DNA from: Desulfosporosinus metallidurans
Lineage (GTDB): Bacteria; Bacillota; Desulfitobacteriia; Desulfitobacteriales; Desulfitobacteriaceae
Direction: 5' to 3'
Assembly (NCBI RefSeq): GCF_001936615.1
Contig: NZ_MLBF01000029.1
Location: 1 to 56,224, forward strand
DNA: 56,224 nt
Shown: positions 1 through 11,431 of the stretch, piece by piece
Position numbering within the stretch: position 1 is the stretch's first letter
Layout: each line of letters begins with the position of its first letter
Position numbers and translations under genes: made by a program
Notes under the pieces: model-generated
What the model was told of the DNA's origin: nothing
The model's database searches: none
Seen by the model: only the letters and a program-made list of their open reading frames with translations

Positions 1-43
1 CTTCTTCCATCTTAACGGGCATTGATACCTTCTTTTCACTCAT
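1..43 (-). CDS. Start of an unidentified protein, cut by the window edge
   Basis: An ATG opens at 43 on the minus strand, three bases after the thiolase stop, and reads MSEKKVSMPVKMEE before the window ends. The tight spacing says it is co-transcribed with the thiolase. SCP2-type thiolases are often followed by a small OB-fold/zinc-ribbon (DUF35) partner, so that is the likeliest identity. Fourteen residues cannot prove it. Confidence 0.55.
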   Translation of the reverse strand, partial: MSEKKVSMPVKMEE

Positions 44-46
44 GGT

Positions 47-1303
47 TTAGAACCCCCTCTCGAGAATACTACAGGTAATGTAAGTCCCCGTCCCAGCATG
101 GCTGTGAATCAAACCTCGTTTGGCGTTTTTGATTTGCAGAGTATCATCCCCGCCGAAATGTTCTCCGATGGTCCCCTGCAACTGCCAGAGGGCAAAGACG
201 GATTGCATCAAGCCCGTTGCTCCCACCGGATGACCACAGGCTAATAGTCCGCCTGAAGGATTCACCGGCATCTTTCCGTTGACATTGGCTGCTCCCGATT
301 CTACGAATTTTCCACCGTCTCCATATTTGCACAAACCTAAATCTTCATAGGTTTGAATTTCCGAAGAGGTAAAAGCGTCATGAAGCTCCACGAAATCAAG
401 CTGCTCCAGCGGGTTTTCGATCCCAGCCATTTTATAAGCTTCTTTCGCTGCAACTCGGCCACCCCTGAAGGAATGGACCCCTGGGTATTTCAGGTCTTTA
501 TAATCCTCTGCACGTTCGTGGTTAAGAAGGATGACTTCACGCGAGGGCCGATCCGACAAACGCATAGCATCTGTTCCCGTGCCCACGCCGCTGATCAGAA
601 TGGGTTTATCCGTTAACTTAAAAGCCATTTCTTCTGAAGCTAAGATGGCCGTAGCCGCCCCATCCGACATGACACATATATCTAACCGTTTCAAGGGATC
701 GGCTACCATTTCGGAGTTGAGGACATCTTCGATCGTTAGTTCCGCTGGGAACTGGGCATAGGGATTATGCAGTGCGTTGCCATGATTCTTAACTGAGACC
801 GCCGCAAGTTGCCGCTCCGTGGTACCGAATTCATGCATATGCCGTTTGACCATCATTGCGTAATAGCCCGTGTAAAACCCACCGACGGGGTAATCAAAGT
901 TGACATCTGACGCTAGGGCGATAAACTCATTTCCCTTCCAGGTATTCACATGGGACATGGTTTCAAAGCCAACCGCGGCACAGACGTTCATCCGTCCACT
1001 GGCAATAGCCTCCCAGGCTGTTTGAAAGCACATTCCTCCCGTAGCTCCTCCAGACTCGACTCGTTTGGAAGGCTTTGGGGTAAGTCCCAAATAATCTTGG
1101 ACCATAATCCCTGCCATCAATTGACGGGTAAAGTGATCCGAAAAATAAGCGACGACTGAGCCGTCAATCTGTTCTAGGTTCAAGTTTGGTATATCGTCCA
1201 TAGCCTGATCAAACGACTCTTTGGCCATATAACGGAAGTCCTTTTTTGGTGTGGACTTGGCGAATTTTGTGATGCCGCCGGACACCATATACACTGGTCT
1301 CAT
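47..1303 (-). CDS. SCP2-type thiolase (acetyl-CoA acetyltransferase family)
   Basis: This is a thiolase-fold enzyme of the SCP-x/SCP2 branch, which cleaves 3-ketoacyl-CoA or condenses acyl-CoA units in the cytoplasm. The nucleophile region GGATGGMCFQ lies in the N-terminal third. The C-terminal catalytic segment GLLACGHPVGATG and the closing HSHAGTGTY are clear. At about 418 residues it has family length. The open frame extends to 1318, but the start at 1303 (MRPVYM) is preferred because GGAGGAGAACT sits directly before it. It is the first gene after a perfect -24/-12 promoter at 1504-1519 and is followed three bases later by another gene. Substrate is unknown; many proteins of this branch are non-degradative. 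Confidence 0.88.
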   Translation of the reverse strand: MRPVYMVSGGITKFAKSTPKKDFRYMAKESFDQAMDDIPNLNLEQIDGSVVAYFSDHFTRQLMAGIMVQDYLGLTPKPSKRVESGGATGGMCFQTAWEAIASGRMNVCAAVGFETMSHVNTWKGNEFIALASDVNFDYPVGGFYTGYYAMMVKRHMHEFGTTERQLAAVSVKNHGNALHNPYAQFPAELTIEDVLNSEMVADPLKRLDICVMSDGAATAILASEEMAFKLTDKPILISGVGTGTDAMRLSDRPSREVILLNHERAEDYKDLKYPGVHSFRGGRVAAKEAYKMAGIENPLEQLDFVELHDAFTSSEIQTYEDLGLCKYGDGGKFVESGAANVNGKMPVNPSGGLLACGHPVGATGLMQSVFALWQLQGTIGEHFGGDDTLQIKNAKRGLIHSHAGTGTYITCSILERGF

Positions 1304-1503
1304 AGTTCTCCTCCTCATACCTATTGGATTTGTGAGTTCAATTAAGCCTTTGCTTTATTTAGTTTTCAACCACCATCTAAAACAGGTTCATCAGGCCCTT
1401 GCTCTTGAAGAAGCTGAGTTTACCTTCGAGATGTCAAAGATGACATGAAATAACACCAGAATAAAAATATGGCACCCCCTTCCTGCTTCTAAGGGTTATA
1501 TAG

Positions 1504-1519
1504 AGCAAGAGTTGTGCCA
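1504..1519 (-). promoter_or_regulatory. Sigma-54 (-24/-12) promoter of the thiolase operon
   Basis: Read on the minus strand this is TGGCACAACTCTTGCT, matching TGGCAC-N5-TTGCW at every fixed position, with GG and GC 12 bases apart. It lies about 200 bases before the thiolase start, and the sigma-54 activator gene lies just upstream. The rest of 1304-1633 holds no gene. A loose inverted repeat around 1533-1573 (GTCTGAGCCT against AGGTCGGAGAC) could be an activator site, but it is imperfect. Confidence 0.8.
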
Positions 1520-1633
1520 CATTAATGAATATTCTGAAATGTTGTCTGAGCCTACAAGTATCAGGTCGGAGACTAATTGCTATCGCATTTCGGCTGAGGA
1601 CCTAGGCAATTTAGCCCAGGCAAAGTTACCTAT

Positions 1634-3061
1634 TCAGCGCATTTCTGCCGACGCTGCAGCCCGCGTAATCCCCAGCTTTTTGCATTTGCGCAGAAGGGTT
1701 GAGATGTCGATACTGAGAGCTTGAGCGGCCGAACCAAGGTTAATATTTTGCTGGAGAGCGCGCTCAATCGATTGCCGTTCAGTTGCTGCCACCGCCGCTT
1801 TCAGCGGGATTATTTTCCGTTCTTTACGACGTATAAGATCGATTTCCGGCAGAACAACAGCCTGATTTGCCCGCCGGATCTTCTCAGGCAAATCTGCTTT
1901 CTCAATTAAACCGGTCTGACTAAGTACGACTAATCGTTCCACGACATTTTCCAGTTCTCGCACATTGCCAGGCCAAGAGTATTCGTATAGGCTGTCCATC
2001 GCTTCCGGGACAAAACTCAGACTACGATGATACTTTTGACAAAACTTATCCAAAAAAGACAACGTAAGCATAAAAATATCCTCTTTTCGTTCCCGCAGAG
2101 GCGGAATAACGACAGGTATCACATTAAGCCTGTAAAAGAGATCCTTACGAAAAGTCCCCTCATCCACCATCTTCTCTAGGTCTCGGTTGGTTGCACACAC
2201 GAACCGAATGTCCATCGATAGAGGCGTGTTTCCTCCGACGCGCAGTATTTTATGGTCCTGTAAAACACTCAGCAGTTTTACCTGGAGAAACAGGGGTAAC
2301 TCGCCGATCTCGTCCAAGAAGGCTGTACCGTGGTTGGCTTTATCCAACAACCCTGCCTTGCCCTCTCGTCTTGCCCCTGTGAATGCCCCCCCCTCATAGC
2401 CGAATAATTCAGATTCGATCAATGATGAAGGAATGGCACTGCAGTCCACCTTTATGAACTTTCCTTTAATACTACGGTTACTATGCTCGTGAAGCAGTGA
2501 GGCAATTAAGCCTTTTCCAACCCCAGACTCACCATGAATTAGCACTGTTGCGTCAGAATCCCCGATCCTGGGCAGCTCATCCAAGATGCTTCGCATTTTG
2601 GGGTCGCGAGTGGTTATTTTCTGGGAGGAATTGACTGAAGTAGGATCATAGTTTTTTAGGATCTCTCGGTATTGCTTGTTAAGCTGGTTAGAATATTTTA
2701 ATTCATCCTTCAAGGTACTCAGCTCGCTTAAGTCACGCACCTCGCACACCACGTTGATCAAATTGCCCTCTTCATCGAAAGACGGATTACCGGTTACCAA
2801 GGCCTCGCAACCACTAGGATAAGAAATTACTTTAGACACACGCTGTCCACTGCGTATAACTTCAAGAGTTGCGGAATCCGATATCAAGTTATCGTCTATG
2901 AGCGTTTTTACGTGCCGCCCCACGACATCTATAGGGATACCCGTGATACGCAGGAAAGCGTCATTATGAGCAATACAGTATCCTTGGGAATTGCATATAT
3001 AGATGCCATCGCTAATTGAGTTTATCATAACCCGAAACGTTATCCCCATATTTCCGCTCAT
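1634..3061 (-). CDS. Sigma-54-dependent transcriptional activator (PAS-AAA-Fis)
   Basis: This is a bacterial enhancer-binding protein that remodels sigma-54 RNA polymerase using ATP. A PAS domain fills about residues 8-115 and should sense a ligand or redox state. The AAA+ domain follows: Walker A GESGVGKG at 177-184, the sigma-54 contact loop GAFTGA at 225-230, Walker B ending LDEIGELP near 250, and an arginine-finger region FRKDLFYRLN. A Fis-type helix-turn-helix (GSAAQALSIDISTLLRKCKK) closes the 475-residue protein. No receiver domain is present, so it is not a two-component regulator. Its gene sits directly upstream of a sigma-54 promoter driving the thiolase, the obvious target. The signal is unknown. 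Confidence 0.92.
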   Translation of the reverse strand: MSGNMGITFRVMINSISDGIYICNSQGYCIAHNDAFLRITGIPIDVVGRHVKTLIDDNLISDSATLEVIRSGQRVSKVISYPSGCEALVTGNPSFDEEGNLINVVCEVRDLSELSTLKDELKYSNQLNKQYREILKNYDPTSVNSSQKITTRDPKMRSILDELPRIGDSDATVLIHGESGVGKGLIASLLHEHSNRSIKGKFIKVDCSAIPSSLIESELFGYEGGAFTGARREGKAGLLDKANHGTAFLDEIGELPLFLQVKLLSVLQDHKILRVGGNTPLSMDIRFVCATNRDLEKMVDEGTFRKDLFYRLNVIPVVIPPLRERKEDIFMLTLSFLDKFCQKYHRSLSFVPEAMDSLYEYSWPGNVRELENVVERLVVLSQTGLIEKADLPEKIRRANQAVVLPEIDLIRRKERKIIPLKAAVAATERQSIERALQQNINLGSAAQALSIDISTLLRKCKKLGITRAAASAEMR

Positions 3062-3415
3062 CTCTTTATACCCCCTACTCCATCAAACCTGCAGTGCCAA
3101 AATCGTTTTATTTGAATCTGAACTCTTAAATTTTGATGGTATTGACTCACTTTGCTTCACTTCATAATTCTATATATGTTCATACTATCTTATTATTTAC
3201 TTAATTGGAAGAATATTCTGATCTTTTTGGCCATTATGCTCTTCCTCCAAGCAAAGTCTTGCTGAACACCCTTTTTTTCCGTCAATATATCCACGAAATA
3301 ACTTATTAAATGATTATAGGCATAAGAAAAGCCCATACCATTTTATAGTACAGGCATAATATCTAAAATCAAACAACTTTTGATTGAAATCAGTTAACTA
3401 GGGATGATCCTTGAT
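3062..3415. other. AT-rich intergenic region, no gene seen
   Basis: About 350 bases lie between the sigma-54 activator and the isocitrate dehydrogenase, both on the minus strand. The region must hold the activator's promoter. I could not pick a convincing -35/-10 pair, and saw no small ORF with a ribosome binding site, no RNA gene and no repeat. Confidence 0.5.
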
Positions 3416-4417
3416 TTAAGCCATAGCTTCAATAATGGCAGTCGCCATCTCCTGGGTTCCAGCCTCCCCGCCTAAATCCGGAGTAATATAATCCCTTTGC
3501 CTCAAAACATGTTCGATCCCTTTTTCAACTCTCTTGGCTTCTTCCACAAAGCCGAGATATTTAAGCATTTCCACACCAGAAAGAATCATGGCAAGTGGAT
3601 TAGCTAGATTCTTGCCTGCTATCTGAGGTGCACTACCATGAACAGCCTCAAAAACCGCTCCTATTTCCCCGATATTCGCCCCCGGAGCTACACCAAGCCC
3701 GCCAACTAATCCGGCGACGAGATCTGAAACAATATCCCCATAAAGATTAGGTAGGACTAAAACATCAAACTGCTCGGGTATTTGCACTAGATTCATACAC
3801 ATGGCATCGACAATCTTGTCATCACACTCGATCTCCGGGTAATCCCGAGCCACAGATCTCACACTTTCAAGAAAAAGACCATCACTTAATTTCATGATAT
3901 TAGCTTTATGGACAATCGTCACTCGTTTACGCTCTTCCCTACGGGCTAATTCAAAGGCATATCGCCCGATGCGCTCTGTCGCTTCACGGGTGATAATTTT
4001 GATACTTTCGGCGGCATTCCGGCCAACCATGTGCTCTATCCCTGCGTAGAGATCCTCAGTATTTTCCCGAACAACTACAATATCAACATCAAGGTACCGA
4101 GAAGGAACATTCGGCAAGTTTCTCAAGTGACGTACATTGGCATATAGTTGTAATTGTTGTCGCAGGGCAACATTAACACTGCGAAAGCCTTTCCCCACAG
4201 GAGTTGTGATGGGTCCTTTTAGAGCTACCTTGTTGCGTCGAATGGTTTCAAGAACATACTCCGGCAAGGGAGTGCCATACTCGGCAATACACGCTTCTCC
4301 TGCTTCTACGACTTCCCAATCAATCGGAGCGCGACTAGCGGTGATCACATTCTGTGCAGCGGTACTGACTTCTGGGCCAATCCCGTCTCCCGGGATCAAG
4401 GTTACTTTAATAGGCAT
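3416..4417 (-). CDS. NAD-type isocitrate dehydrogenase (IDH/IPMDH family)
   Basis: This 333-residue enzyme of the beta-decarboxylating dehydrogenase family oxidises and decarboxylates isocitrate to 2-oxoglutarate. The opening [10 protein letters not shown] is typical. The substrate-loop segment [13 protein letters not shown] carries the serine seen in isocitrate dehydrogenases. The catalytic lysine lies in [11 protein letters not shown], metal-binding aspartates in LYGDIVSDL, and the nucleotide pocket at [12 protein letters not shown]. The short length and pocket favour the NAD-dependent form. An ATG with AGGGGAGT upstream sets the start. It lies 74 bases after a NifV-like synthase, separated by a hairpin. 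The pair could make 2-oxoglutarate, or homoisocitrate if the synthase makes homocitrate. Confidence 0.85.
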   Translation of the reverse strand: MPIKVTLIPGDGIGPEVSTAAQNVITASRAPIDWEVVEAGEACIAEYGTPLPEYVLETIRRNKVALKGPITTPVGKGFRSVNVALRQQLQLYANVRHLRNLPNVPSRYLDVDIVVVRENTEDLYAGIEHMVGRNAAESIKIITREATERIGRYAFELARREERKRVTIVHKANIMKLSDGLFLESVRSVARDYPEIECDDKIVDAMCMNLVQIPEQFDVLVLPNLYGDIVSDLVAGLVGGLGVAPGANIGEIGAVFEAVHGSAPQIAGKNLANPLAMILSGVEMLKYLGFVEEAKRVEKGIEHVLRQRDYITPDLGGEAGTQEMATAIIEAMA

Positions 4418-4439
4418 TAACTGTACTCCCCTTCGTTAA

Positions 4440-4466
4440 CAAAAAGACGGCTCTTGCCGCCTTTTT
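4440..4466 (-). terminator. Hairpin between nifV-like gene and isocitrate dehydrogenase
   Basis: AAAAAG-CGGC / GCCG-CTTTTT arms around a short loop form a stem ending in T-runs on both strands. It resembles a bidirectional intrinsic terminator or attenuator between two genes of the same strand. It may therefore reduce read-through into the dehydrogenase. Confidence 0.6.
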
Positions 4467-4491
4467 AGTTACTTAACTATTTCTCCACTAA

Positions 4492-5622
4492 CTAACCCCG
4501 CTGCTTCAACATGTCGCCATAAATGTAAACGAGTTCCTTGTCAAAGAGCGAGCGCTTCATGTCCACGGCTAACGCTCTGACCCGTGCCAACATTTCTTCA
4601 GCATCTTCATCCGACATTTCTTTACCATACTCAAGTAGAAATTTAGCCTTAATAGATGCTGTTCCTGAGTGTTTTCCAATCACAATTTGCCGTTCGAGTC
4701 CTACATCTTCTGGGCTAAATGCTTCATACGTTTTAGGATTTTTTAATGCTCCATCAGCATGGATCCCAGATTCATGCGCAAACATATTACTTCCAACAAT
4801 TGATTTCCAAGGGGGTAGCATCCGACCCGAAGCCCGGGCGACATATTCAGAAACTTCTACAAAGCGTTCCGTCGCAAAGCTTAAATCTGTATCTAATAAG
4901 TGTTTTAAGGCCATTACGACTTCCTCTAAAGCTGCATTACCGGCCCGTTCACCCAATCCATTCACGGTTACCCCTACATGTGTCGCTCCGGCCTTCACTC
5001 CCGCTAGAGCATTAGCTGTTGCCATGCCAAAATCATCATGAGTATGCATTTCGACATCTATTCCCGCTTTTTCAATCAGAGTTTTAATACGATCATACGT
5101 TGTGAAGGGGTCCAAAATCCCCACGGTATCACAATAACGTATCCGACTGGCGCCCGCTATTTTAGCTTCTTTGGCAAATTGCACGAGAAAATCCATATCG
5201 GATCGAGAAGCATCTTCCGCATTAACCGAAATATACATTCCTTCTCGTTTTGCAAAGGTCGTTGCCTTAATCATCCGTTCTAGAACATCATCACGAGTGG
5301 TCATGAGTTTATGCTCAATATGAATATCTGAGGTGGAAATAGAAATTGCCACCGCATCCACACCACAAGCCAAGGATGATTCAATATCCGATATTACCGC
5401 GCGATTCCAGCCCATAATACTCGCTTTTAAACCTAATTTAACAATATCGCTAATGGCTTGCTTTTCATCTCCGCCCATGACCGGAACCCCAGCTTCAATC
5501 TGTTGGACGCCAAGTTCATCGAGCAAACGAGCGATGCGCAATTTTTCTTGATTGGAAAAGACAACACCGGCCGTTTGTTCCCCATCACGCAACGTAGTAT
5601 CTACAATCGTTAAATGTCTCAA
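4492..5622 (-). CDS. NifV-like homocitrate synthase / possible Re-citrate synthase
   Basis: This belongs to the DRE-TIM metallolyase family of Claisen-type synthases using acetyl-CoA. The N-terminal IVDTTLRDGEQTAG carries the metal and catalytic residues. The HTHDDFGMATAN segment holds the metal-binding histidines, and NGLGERAGNAALEEV is the second family signature. Its 376 residues match NifV-type homocitrate synthase and are shorter than isopropylmalate synthases, with no leucine-sensing C-terminal domain. The start is a TTG with GAGGGGTG upstream. No nif genes are in view and the next gene is an isocitrate dehydrogenase. An anaplerotic role, as a Re-citrate synthase or a homocitrate route, is therefore possible. 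Sequence alone does not settle which 2-oxo acid is used. Confidence 0.82.
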   Translation of the reverse strand: MRHLTIVDTTLRDGEQTAGVVFSNQEKLRIARLLDELGVQQIEAGVPVMGGDEKQAISDIVKLGLKASIMGWNRAVISDIESSLACGVDAVAISISTSDIHIEHKLMTTRDDVLERMIKATTFAKREGMYISVNAEDASRSDMDFLVQFAKEAKIAGASRIRYCDTVGILDPFTTYDRIKTLIEKAGIDVEMHTHDDFGMATANALAGVKAGATHVGVTVNGLGERAGNAALEEVVMALKHLLDTDLSFATERFVEVSEYVARASGRMLPPWKSIVGSNMFAHESGIHADGALKNPKTYEAFSPEDVGLERQIVIGKHSGTASIKAKFLLEYGKEMSDEDAEEMLARVRALAVDMKRSLFDKELVYIYGDMLKQRG

Positions 5623-5871
5623 TCAGACACACCCCTCTTCTTTCAAAAAATTACTCTACAATATGAAGTAACATTTACTATCTATAGTAGCACAATCCTC
5701 CTCAGGTTTGAAGGATGTCCGTTTGCTTATACTGTATACTTCTAATAGTTCAGTATAATTATGCATTACTTTTACTGCGTCACAGACTTCGCGATCTAAC
5801 CGAACATAACCAAGTTACTATATCCACTTCTTCTAGCTGGCACTCTGGATGGGTGCTGGAATAACTATAAA
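5623..5871. other. Intergenic region upstream of the nifV-like gene
   Basis: About 250 AT-rich bases separate the gatB terminator from the nifV-like start. No ORF with a ribosome binding site or RNA gene was found. It presumably carries the promoter for the nifV-like gene, but no convincing -35/-10 pair was identified. Confidence 0.4.
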
Positions 5872-5913
5872 ATGGCCTAACCTTCGGCAGAATTAACCCA
5901 AAGGTTAGGCCAT
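5872..5913 (-). terminator. Terminator after gatB
   Basis: A perfect inverted repeat (ATGGCCTAACCTT at 5872-5884 against AAGGTTAGGCCAT at 5901-5913) lies 19 bases after the gatB stop. It is followed by TTTTATAG on the minus strand. This is a likely intrinsic terminator of the gatCAB operon. Confidence 0.8.
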
Positions 5914-5932
5914 CTTTACGCTTCTCAATGTA

Positions 5933-7381
5933 TTACGTTAATTTCTGTTTTAACAACTGATTGACGAGACCCGGATTAGCCTGTCCCTTGGTGGCTTTCA
6001 TGATCTGGCCAACAAGAAACCCGATCGCTCGATCTTTTCCTGCTCGGTAGTCCTCCACGGATTGTGGATTAGCGGCAATCACGCCGTCAATAATCCCCAG
6101 CAATGCTCCTTCATCACTAATCTGAGCAAGCCCTTTTTCCTTCACAATAGTGCCTGCATCCTTACCCGTGCTATACATTTCTTCCAGCACGCCTTTAGCG
6201 ATCTTGCCGCTGAGAGTACCTTTGTCCATGAGTCCAAGGAGGTCTGCCAATTGTTTGGCCGAAATTGGAGAATCGGCCACACTACATTGATTTGTGTTAA
6301 GCAGGCGCGTGACATCTCCCATAACCCAATTTGCCAACGTCTTGGCATCTCCGTAGTAAGACAAGGCTTCATCAAAGAAGTTCGCCATGGCTTTACCTTG
6401 CGTGATGACGGCAGCATCATAGGCCGAGAGCCCCAACCCCTGCAACCGAGCTCGGCGGGCGATCGGAAGCTCGGGGAGAGTTTTACGGATTTTTTCCACC
6501 CATTCACGATCAATAACTAGGGAAGCCAGGTCGGGTTCTGGAAAATACCGATAATCATGCGCTTCCTCTTTGGAGCGTAGGGTTAAGGTCATCCCCCTAC
6601 CCTCATCCCAAGTACGTGTTTCCTGAACCACGGCTTCTCCCGCATCTAAAACTCGGGCTTGGCGAGCCACTTCATACTCCATGCACCGCCGGACGGAGCT
6701 AAAGGAATTTAGATTTTTCGTCTCAGTTCGAGTTCCCAAGGTCGTCGCTCCGATCGGCCGAAGTGAAACATTGACATCAAAGCGTACTGAACCTTGTTCC
6801 AACCGACAATCTGATACTTCCGTATAGTCCAGAATCTGAACTAATTGTTCGAGATAAGCAAGGACTTCCGGAATCGAGCGCAGATCAGGTTCTGAAACGA
6901 TCTCCAAAAGCGGCACCCCAGCTCGGTTATAGTCTACTGAAGACTCTATCGAGGTTGAGATGGTATCTCCGCTATGCACGAGCTTACCGGCATCTTCTTC
7001 CATATGCGCCCGAGTGATCCCGATCCACTTCTTCTCCCCGTCGACTTCAATCTCCAACCCGCCCTTGCCACAGATCGGCAAATCAAATTGGGATGTCTGA
7101 TAATTCTTCGACAAATCTGGGTAAAAGTAGTTTTTACGATCGAATTTCGAAAACTCCGCGATTTCACAGTTCAACGCTAGACCCGCTTTAATCGCGTAGT
7201 TGACCACTTCGCGGTTAACAACTGGGAGCGCACCGGGCATTCCAAGGCACACAGGGCAAACATGCGTGTTTTGTTCTCCCCCAAACTCGGTTGTACAACC
7301 ACAGAAAATCTTCGTCTTGGTTTGGAGTTCAACATGAACCTCTAGACCACAGACCATTTCGTATTTATCAGCGACTACCAC
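5933..7381 (-). CDS. gatB: Aspartyl/glutamyl-tRNA(Asn/Gln) amidotransferase subunit B
   Basis: GatB binds the misacylated tRNA and phosphorylates its Asp or Glu side chain before amidation. The family start motif [12 protein letters not shown] is followed by zinc-ligand cysteines ([20 protein letters not shown]) and the signature [15 protein letters not shown]-terminal YqeY-like tail ends in [13 protein letters not shown]. The frame can open at a TTG at 7387, but that lies too close to the GGGGAGGTG ribosome binding site. The GTG at 7381 gives normal spacing and is used here. It overlaps the end of gatA by 14 bases, implying translational coupling. Confidence 0.95.
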   Translation of the reverse strand: MVVADKYEMVCGLEVHVELQTKTKIFCGCTTEFGGEQNTHVCPVCLGMPGALPVVNREVVNYAIKAGLALNCEIAEFSKFDRKNYFYPDLSKNYQTSQFDLPICGKGGLEIEVDGEKKWIGITRAHMEEDAGKLVHSGDTISTSIESSVDYNRAGVPLLEIVSEPDLRSIPEVLAYLEQLVQILDYTEVSDCRLEQGSVRFDVNVSLRPIGATTLGTRTETKNLNSFSSVRRCMEYEVARQARVLDAGEAVVQETRTWDEGRGMTLTLRSKEEAHDYRYFPEPDLASLVIDREWVEKIRKTLPELPIARRARLQGLGLSAYDAAVITQGKAMANFFDEALSYYGDAKTLANWVMGDVTRLLNTNQCSVADSPISAKQLADLLGLMDKGTLSGKIAKGVLEEMYSTGKDAGTIVKEKGLAQISDEGALLGIIDGVIAANPQSVEDYRAGKDRAIGFLVGQIMKATKGQANPGLVNQLLKQKLT

Positions 7382-8858
7382 GCGCAAGCACCTCCCCGGA
7401 AAGATTCGGTTTTAACGTGTGATAATTTGTAGTTTGCTCAAAGGTATAAGCTGCTCGATACAACGTCCCTTCATCAAACGCTTTGCCCATTAGCTGCATA
7501 CCAATCGGCAAACCCTTGACAAATCCTGCTGGAATGGAAATGGCGGGAATACCTGCTAGGTTAATTGGAACAGTCGTAATATCCGATAAATACATCGCTA
7601 AAGGATTCGCTGATTTTTCTCCAAACTTAAAGGCCGGAGTCGGAGCCGTCGGGGAGAGCAAAATATCAAACTTTTCAAACGCTTGATCAAAATCCTGTTT
7701 AATCAAAGTTCGGACCTTCTGAGCTTTCAAATAATAAGCATCATAGTACCCTGAACTTAGAGCATAAGTTCCGAGCATAATCCTTCGTTTCACTTCCGGC
7801 CCAAATCCTTCAGCTCGGGTAGTTTTAAACATACCCAATACATCAGCCGCTTCCGCCCGATAGCCATAGCGCACGCCATCATAACGAGCCAGATTGGAGC
7901 TTGCTTCGGCCGTGGCAATCAGATAATACGCAGGTATGGCGTACTCCGTATGAGGTAATGAGCATTCAGCCACTTCTGCGCCAAGATCAATAAGGGTTCG
8001 AATCCCTGACTGAATCCCTTTCGCAACGTCTGGATCTATGCCTTCACCATAATATTCACGGGGAATCCCGATCTTCAAGCCTTTGATGTCATTGACGAGG
8101 AACTTTGTATAATCCGGTTTTTCGTAGGGAACAGACGTTGAATCCCTGGGATCATATCCGGCTATGGCATTCATCACCAAGGCATTGTCACGTACGGTTT
8201 TAGTCAACGGACCAATCTGATCGAGTGAGGACGCATACGCAATGAGACCATACCGTGAGACTGCTCCGTAGGTTGGTTTCATTCCGACCACACCACAGAA
8301 CGCAGCCGGTTGGCGGATGGAACCCCCTGTATCTGACCCCAAGGCAAAAGCAGCCTCGTCCGCCGCAACAGCTACTGCAGCTCCCCCAGATGATCCTCCA
8401 GGAACATACTCCATATCCCAGGGATTCCGTGTCTTTGCAAAATAAGAATTCTCAGTTGACGAACCCATGGCAAACTCATCCATATTTAGCTTACCGAGTA
8501 GAATCGTTCCGGCAGCCCGCAAGCGGTCTGTTACGGTGGCATTATAGGGAGGAATAAAATTTTCCAACATCTTTGAAGCGCAGCTTGTGCGAACGCCCTC
8601 CGTGCACATGTTATCTTTCATGGCCATTGGAATTCCCTCTAATGAACTGAGAACTTCGCCCTGAGCAATCTTGCTATCAACCTCTGCTGCTTGGGCTAAC
8701 GCCTGATCTTCTAAAACCGTCAAATACGCTTGTAAGTCTGGATCAACATTATGAATGCGATCTATGTAGGCATTCGTCAACTCAGTGGAGCTGACATCTT
8801 TATGAACGAGAAGCTCGTGTAGTTCGCTGATTGATTTTTCTATATCCCTTGTTGCCAT
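7368..8858 (-). CDS. gatA: Aspartyl/glutamyl-tRNA(Asn/Gln) amidotransferase subunit A
   Basis: GatA is the amidase subunit that releases ammonia from glutamine and channels it to GatB. The amidase signature is complete. It has the catalytic lysine in [10 protein letters not shown], the serine-rich [12 protein letters not shown], and the nucleophile region [15 protein letters not shown], which together form the Ser-cisSer-Lys triad. Length (496) is normal. AAGGAGG precedes the ATG. It lies 21 bases after gatC in a gatC-gatA-gatB operon. AsnRS is encoded elsewhere in the window, so the complex may serve mainly tRNA-Gln here; this is inference. Confidence 0.97.
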   Translation of the reverse strand: MATRDIEKSISELHELLVHKDVSSTELTNAYIDRIHNVDPDLQAYLTVLEDQALAQAAEVDSKIAQGEVLSSLEGIPMAMKDNMCTEGVRTSCASKMLENFIPPYNATVTDRLRAAGTILLGKLNMDEFAMGSSTENSYFAKTRNPWDMEYVPGGSSGGAAVAVAADEAAFALGSDTGGSIRQPAAFCGVVGMKPTYGAVSRYGLIAYASSLDQIGPLTKTVRDNALVMNAIAGYDPRDSTSVPYEKPDYTKFLVNDIKGLKIGIPREYYGEGIDPDVAKGIQSGIRTLIDLGAEVAECSLPHTEYAIPAYYLIATAEASSNLARYDGVRYGYRAEAADVLGMFKTTRAEGFGPEVKRRIMLGTYALSSGYYDAYYLKAQKVRTLIKQDFDQAFEKFDILLSPTAPTPAFKFGEKSANPLAMYLSDITTVPINLAGIPAISIPAGFVKGLPIGMQLMGKAFDEGTLYRAAYTFEQTTNYHTLKPNLSGEVLARGSR

Positions 8859-8879
8859 TTCTGCAACCTCCTTTCTAGG

Positions 8880-9164
8880 CTAGACTATTTTAGGTACCCT
8901 AAAGAAACCCTCTTCCCCATCTGGGGCATTTCTTAAAGCTTTTTCATGATTAATCGAGGGTCTCACTTGATCCTGGCGCAATACATTGTGCAAAGGAACA
9001 GCATGAGCCGTAGGCACCACATTATCCGTGTCTAAGCGCTCTAACATGGCCGCATAATCTAAAATGGAGTTAAGTTGTTCTGTATATTCTTGAGTTTCCT
9101 GTTCAGTCAACTCTAGGCGTGCCAATGCTGCTACGTATTCAACGTCTTCACGTGAAATTGTCAA
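8880..9164 (-). CDS. gatC: Aspartyl/glutamyl-tRNA(Asn/Gln) amidotransferase subunit C
   Basis: GatC is the small subunit that wraps around and stabilises GatA. The pattern ISREDVEYVAALARLELTE near the start and VPTAHAVPLHNVLRQDQV later are family hallmarks. A GTG at 9173 opens a frame three codons longer, but GGAAGGTG overlaps it. The TTG at 9164 gives normal spacing and a start MTISRE that matches the family, so it is preferred. First gene of the operon. Confidence 0.93.
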   Translation of the reverse strand: MTISREDVEYVAALARLELTEQETQEYTEQLNSILDYAAMLERLDTDNVVPTAHAVPLHNVLRQDQVRPSINHEKALRNAPDGEEGFFRVPKIV

Positions 9165-9256
9165 CTTATTCACCTTCCTTTGGGTAGTTTGTTGCTTTAC
9201 CTTCTATCATAGCAAATATGGGAGATCGGGGCAATAGATGCAAGTCCACGCGTAAA

Positions 9257-9293
9257 AATGCTCAACCGCCAAGTATCCTGACTGTTGAGCATT
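9257..9293 (-). terminator. Terminator after ligA
   Basis: AATGCTCAAC at 9257-9266 pairs perfectly with GTTGAGCATT at 9284-9293. On the minus strand the stem is followed by TTTTTACG, typical of intrinsic termination. It lies about 40 bases after the ligA stop. Confidence 0.8.
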
Positions 9294-9335
9294 ACACATG
9301 ATTAGAGGAAGCACGAGAACCGTCCCTCTGCTTCC

Positions 9336-11345
<2,010 letters not shown>

Positions 11346-11431
11346 TCATGAGCCTTATCAAATTTAATCATCAATACTATGATTCCCATGATACTACTTA
11401 TTAAATCGTTTGTTCATTACTAGGTACGAAA

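Noticed and set aside
1470..1488. TGGCAC...TGCTT on the plus strand, looking like a -24/-12 promoter
   Set aside because: GG and GC are 14 bases apart instead of 12, and no plus-strand gene follows.
7993..8006. GGGTTCGAATCCCT, resembling a tRNA T-arm
   Set aside because: It lies within the intact gatA coding region, and no acceptor stem, anticodon arm or D-arm surrounds it.
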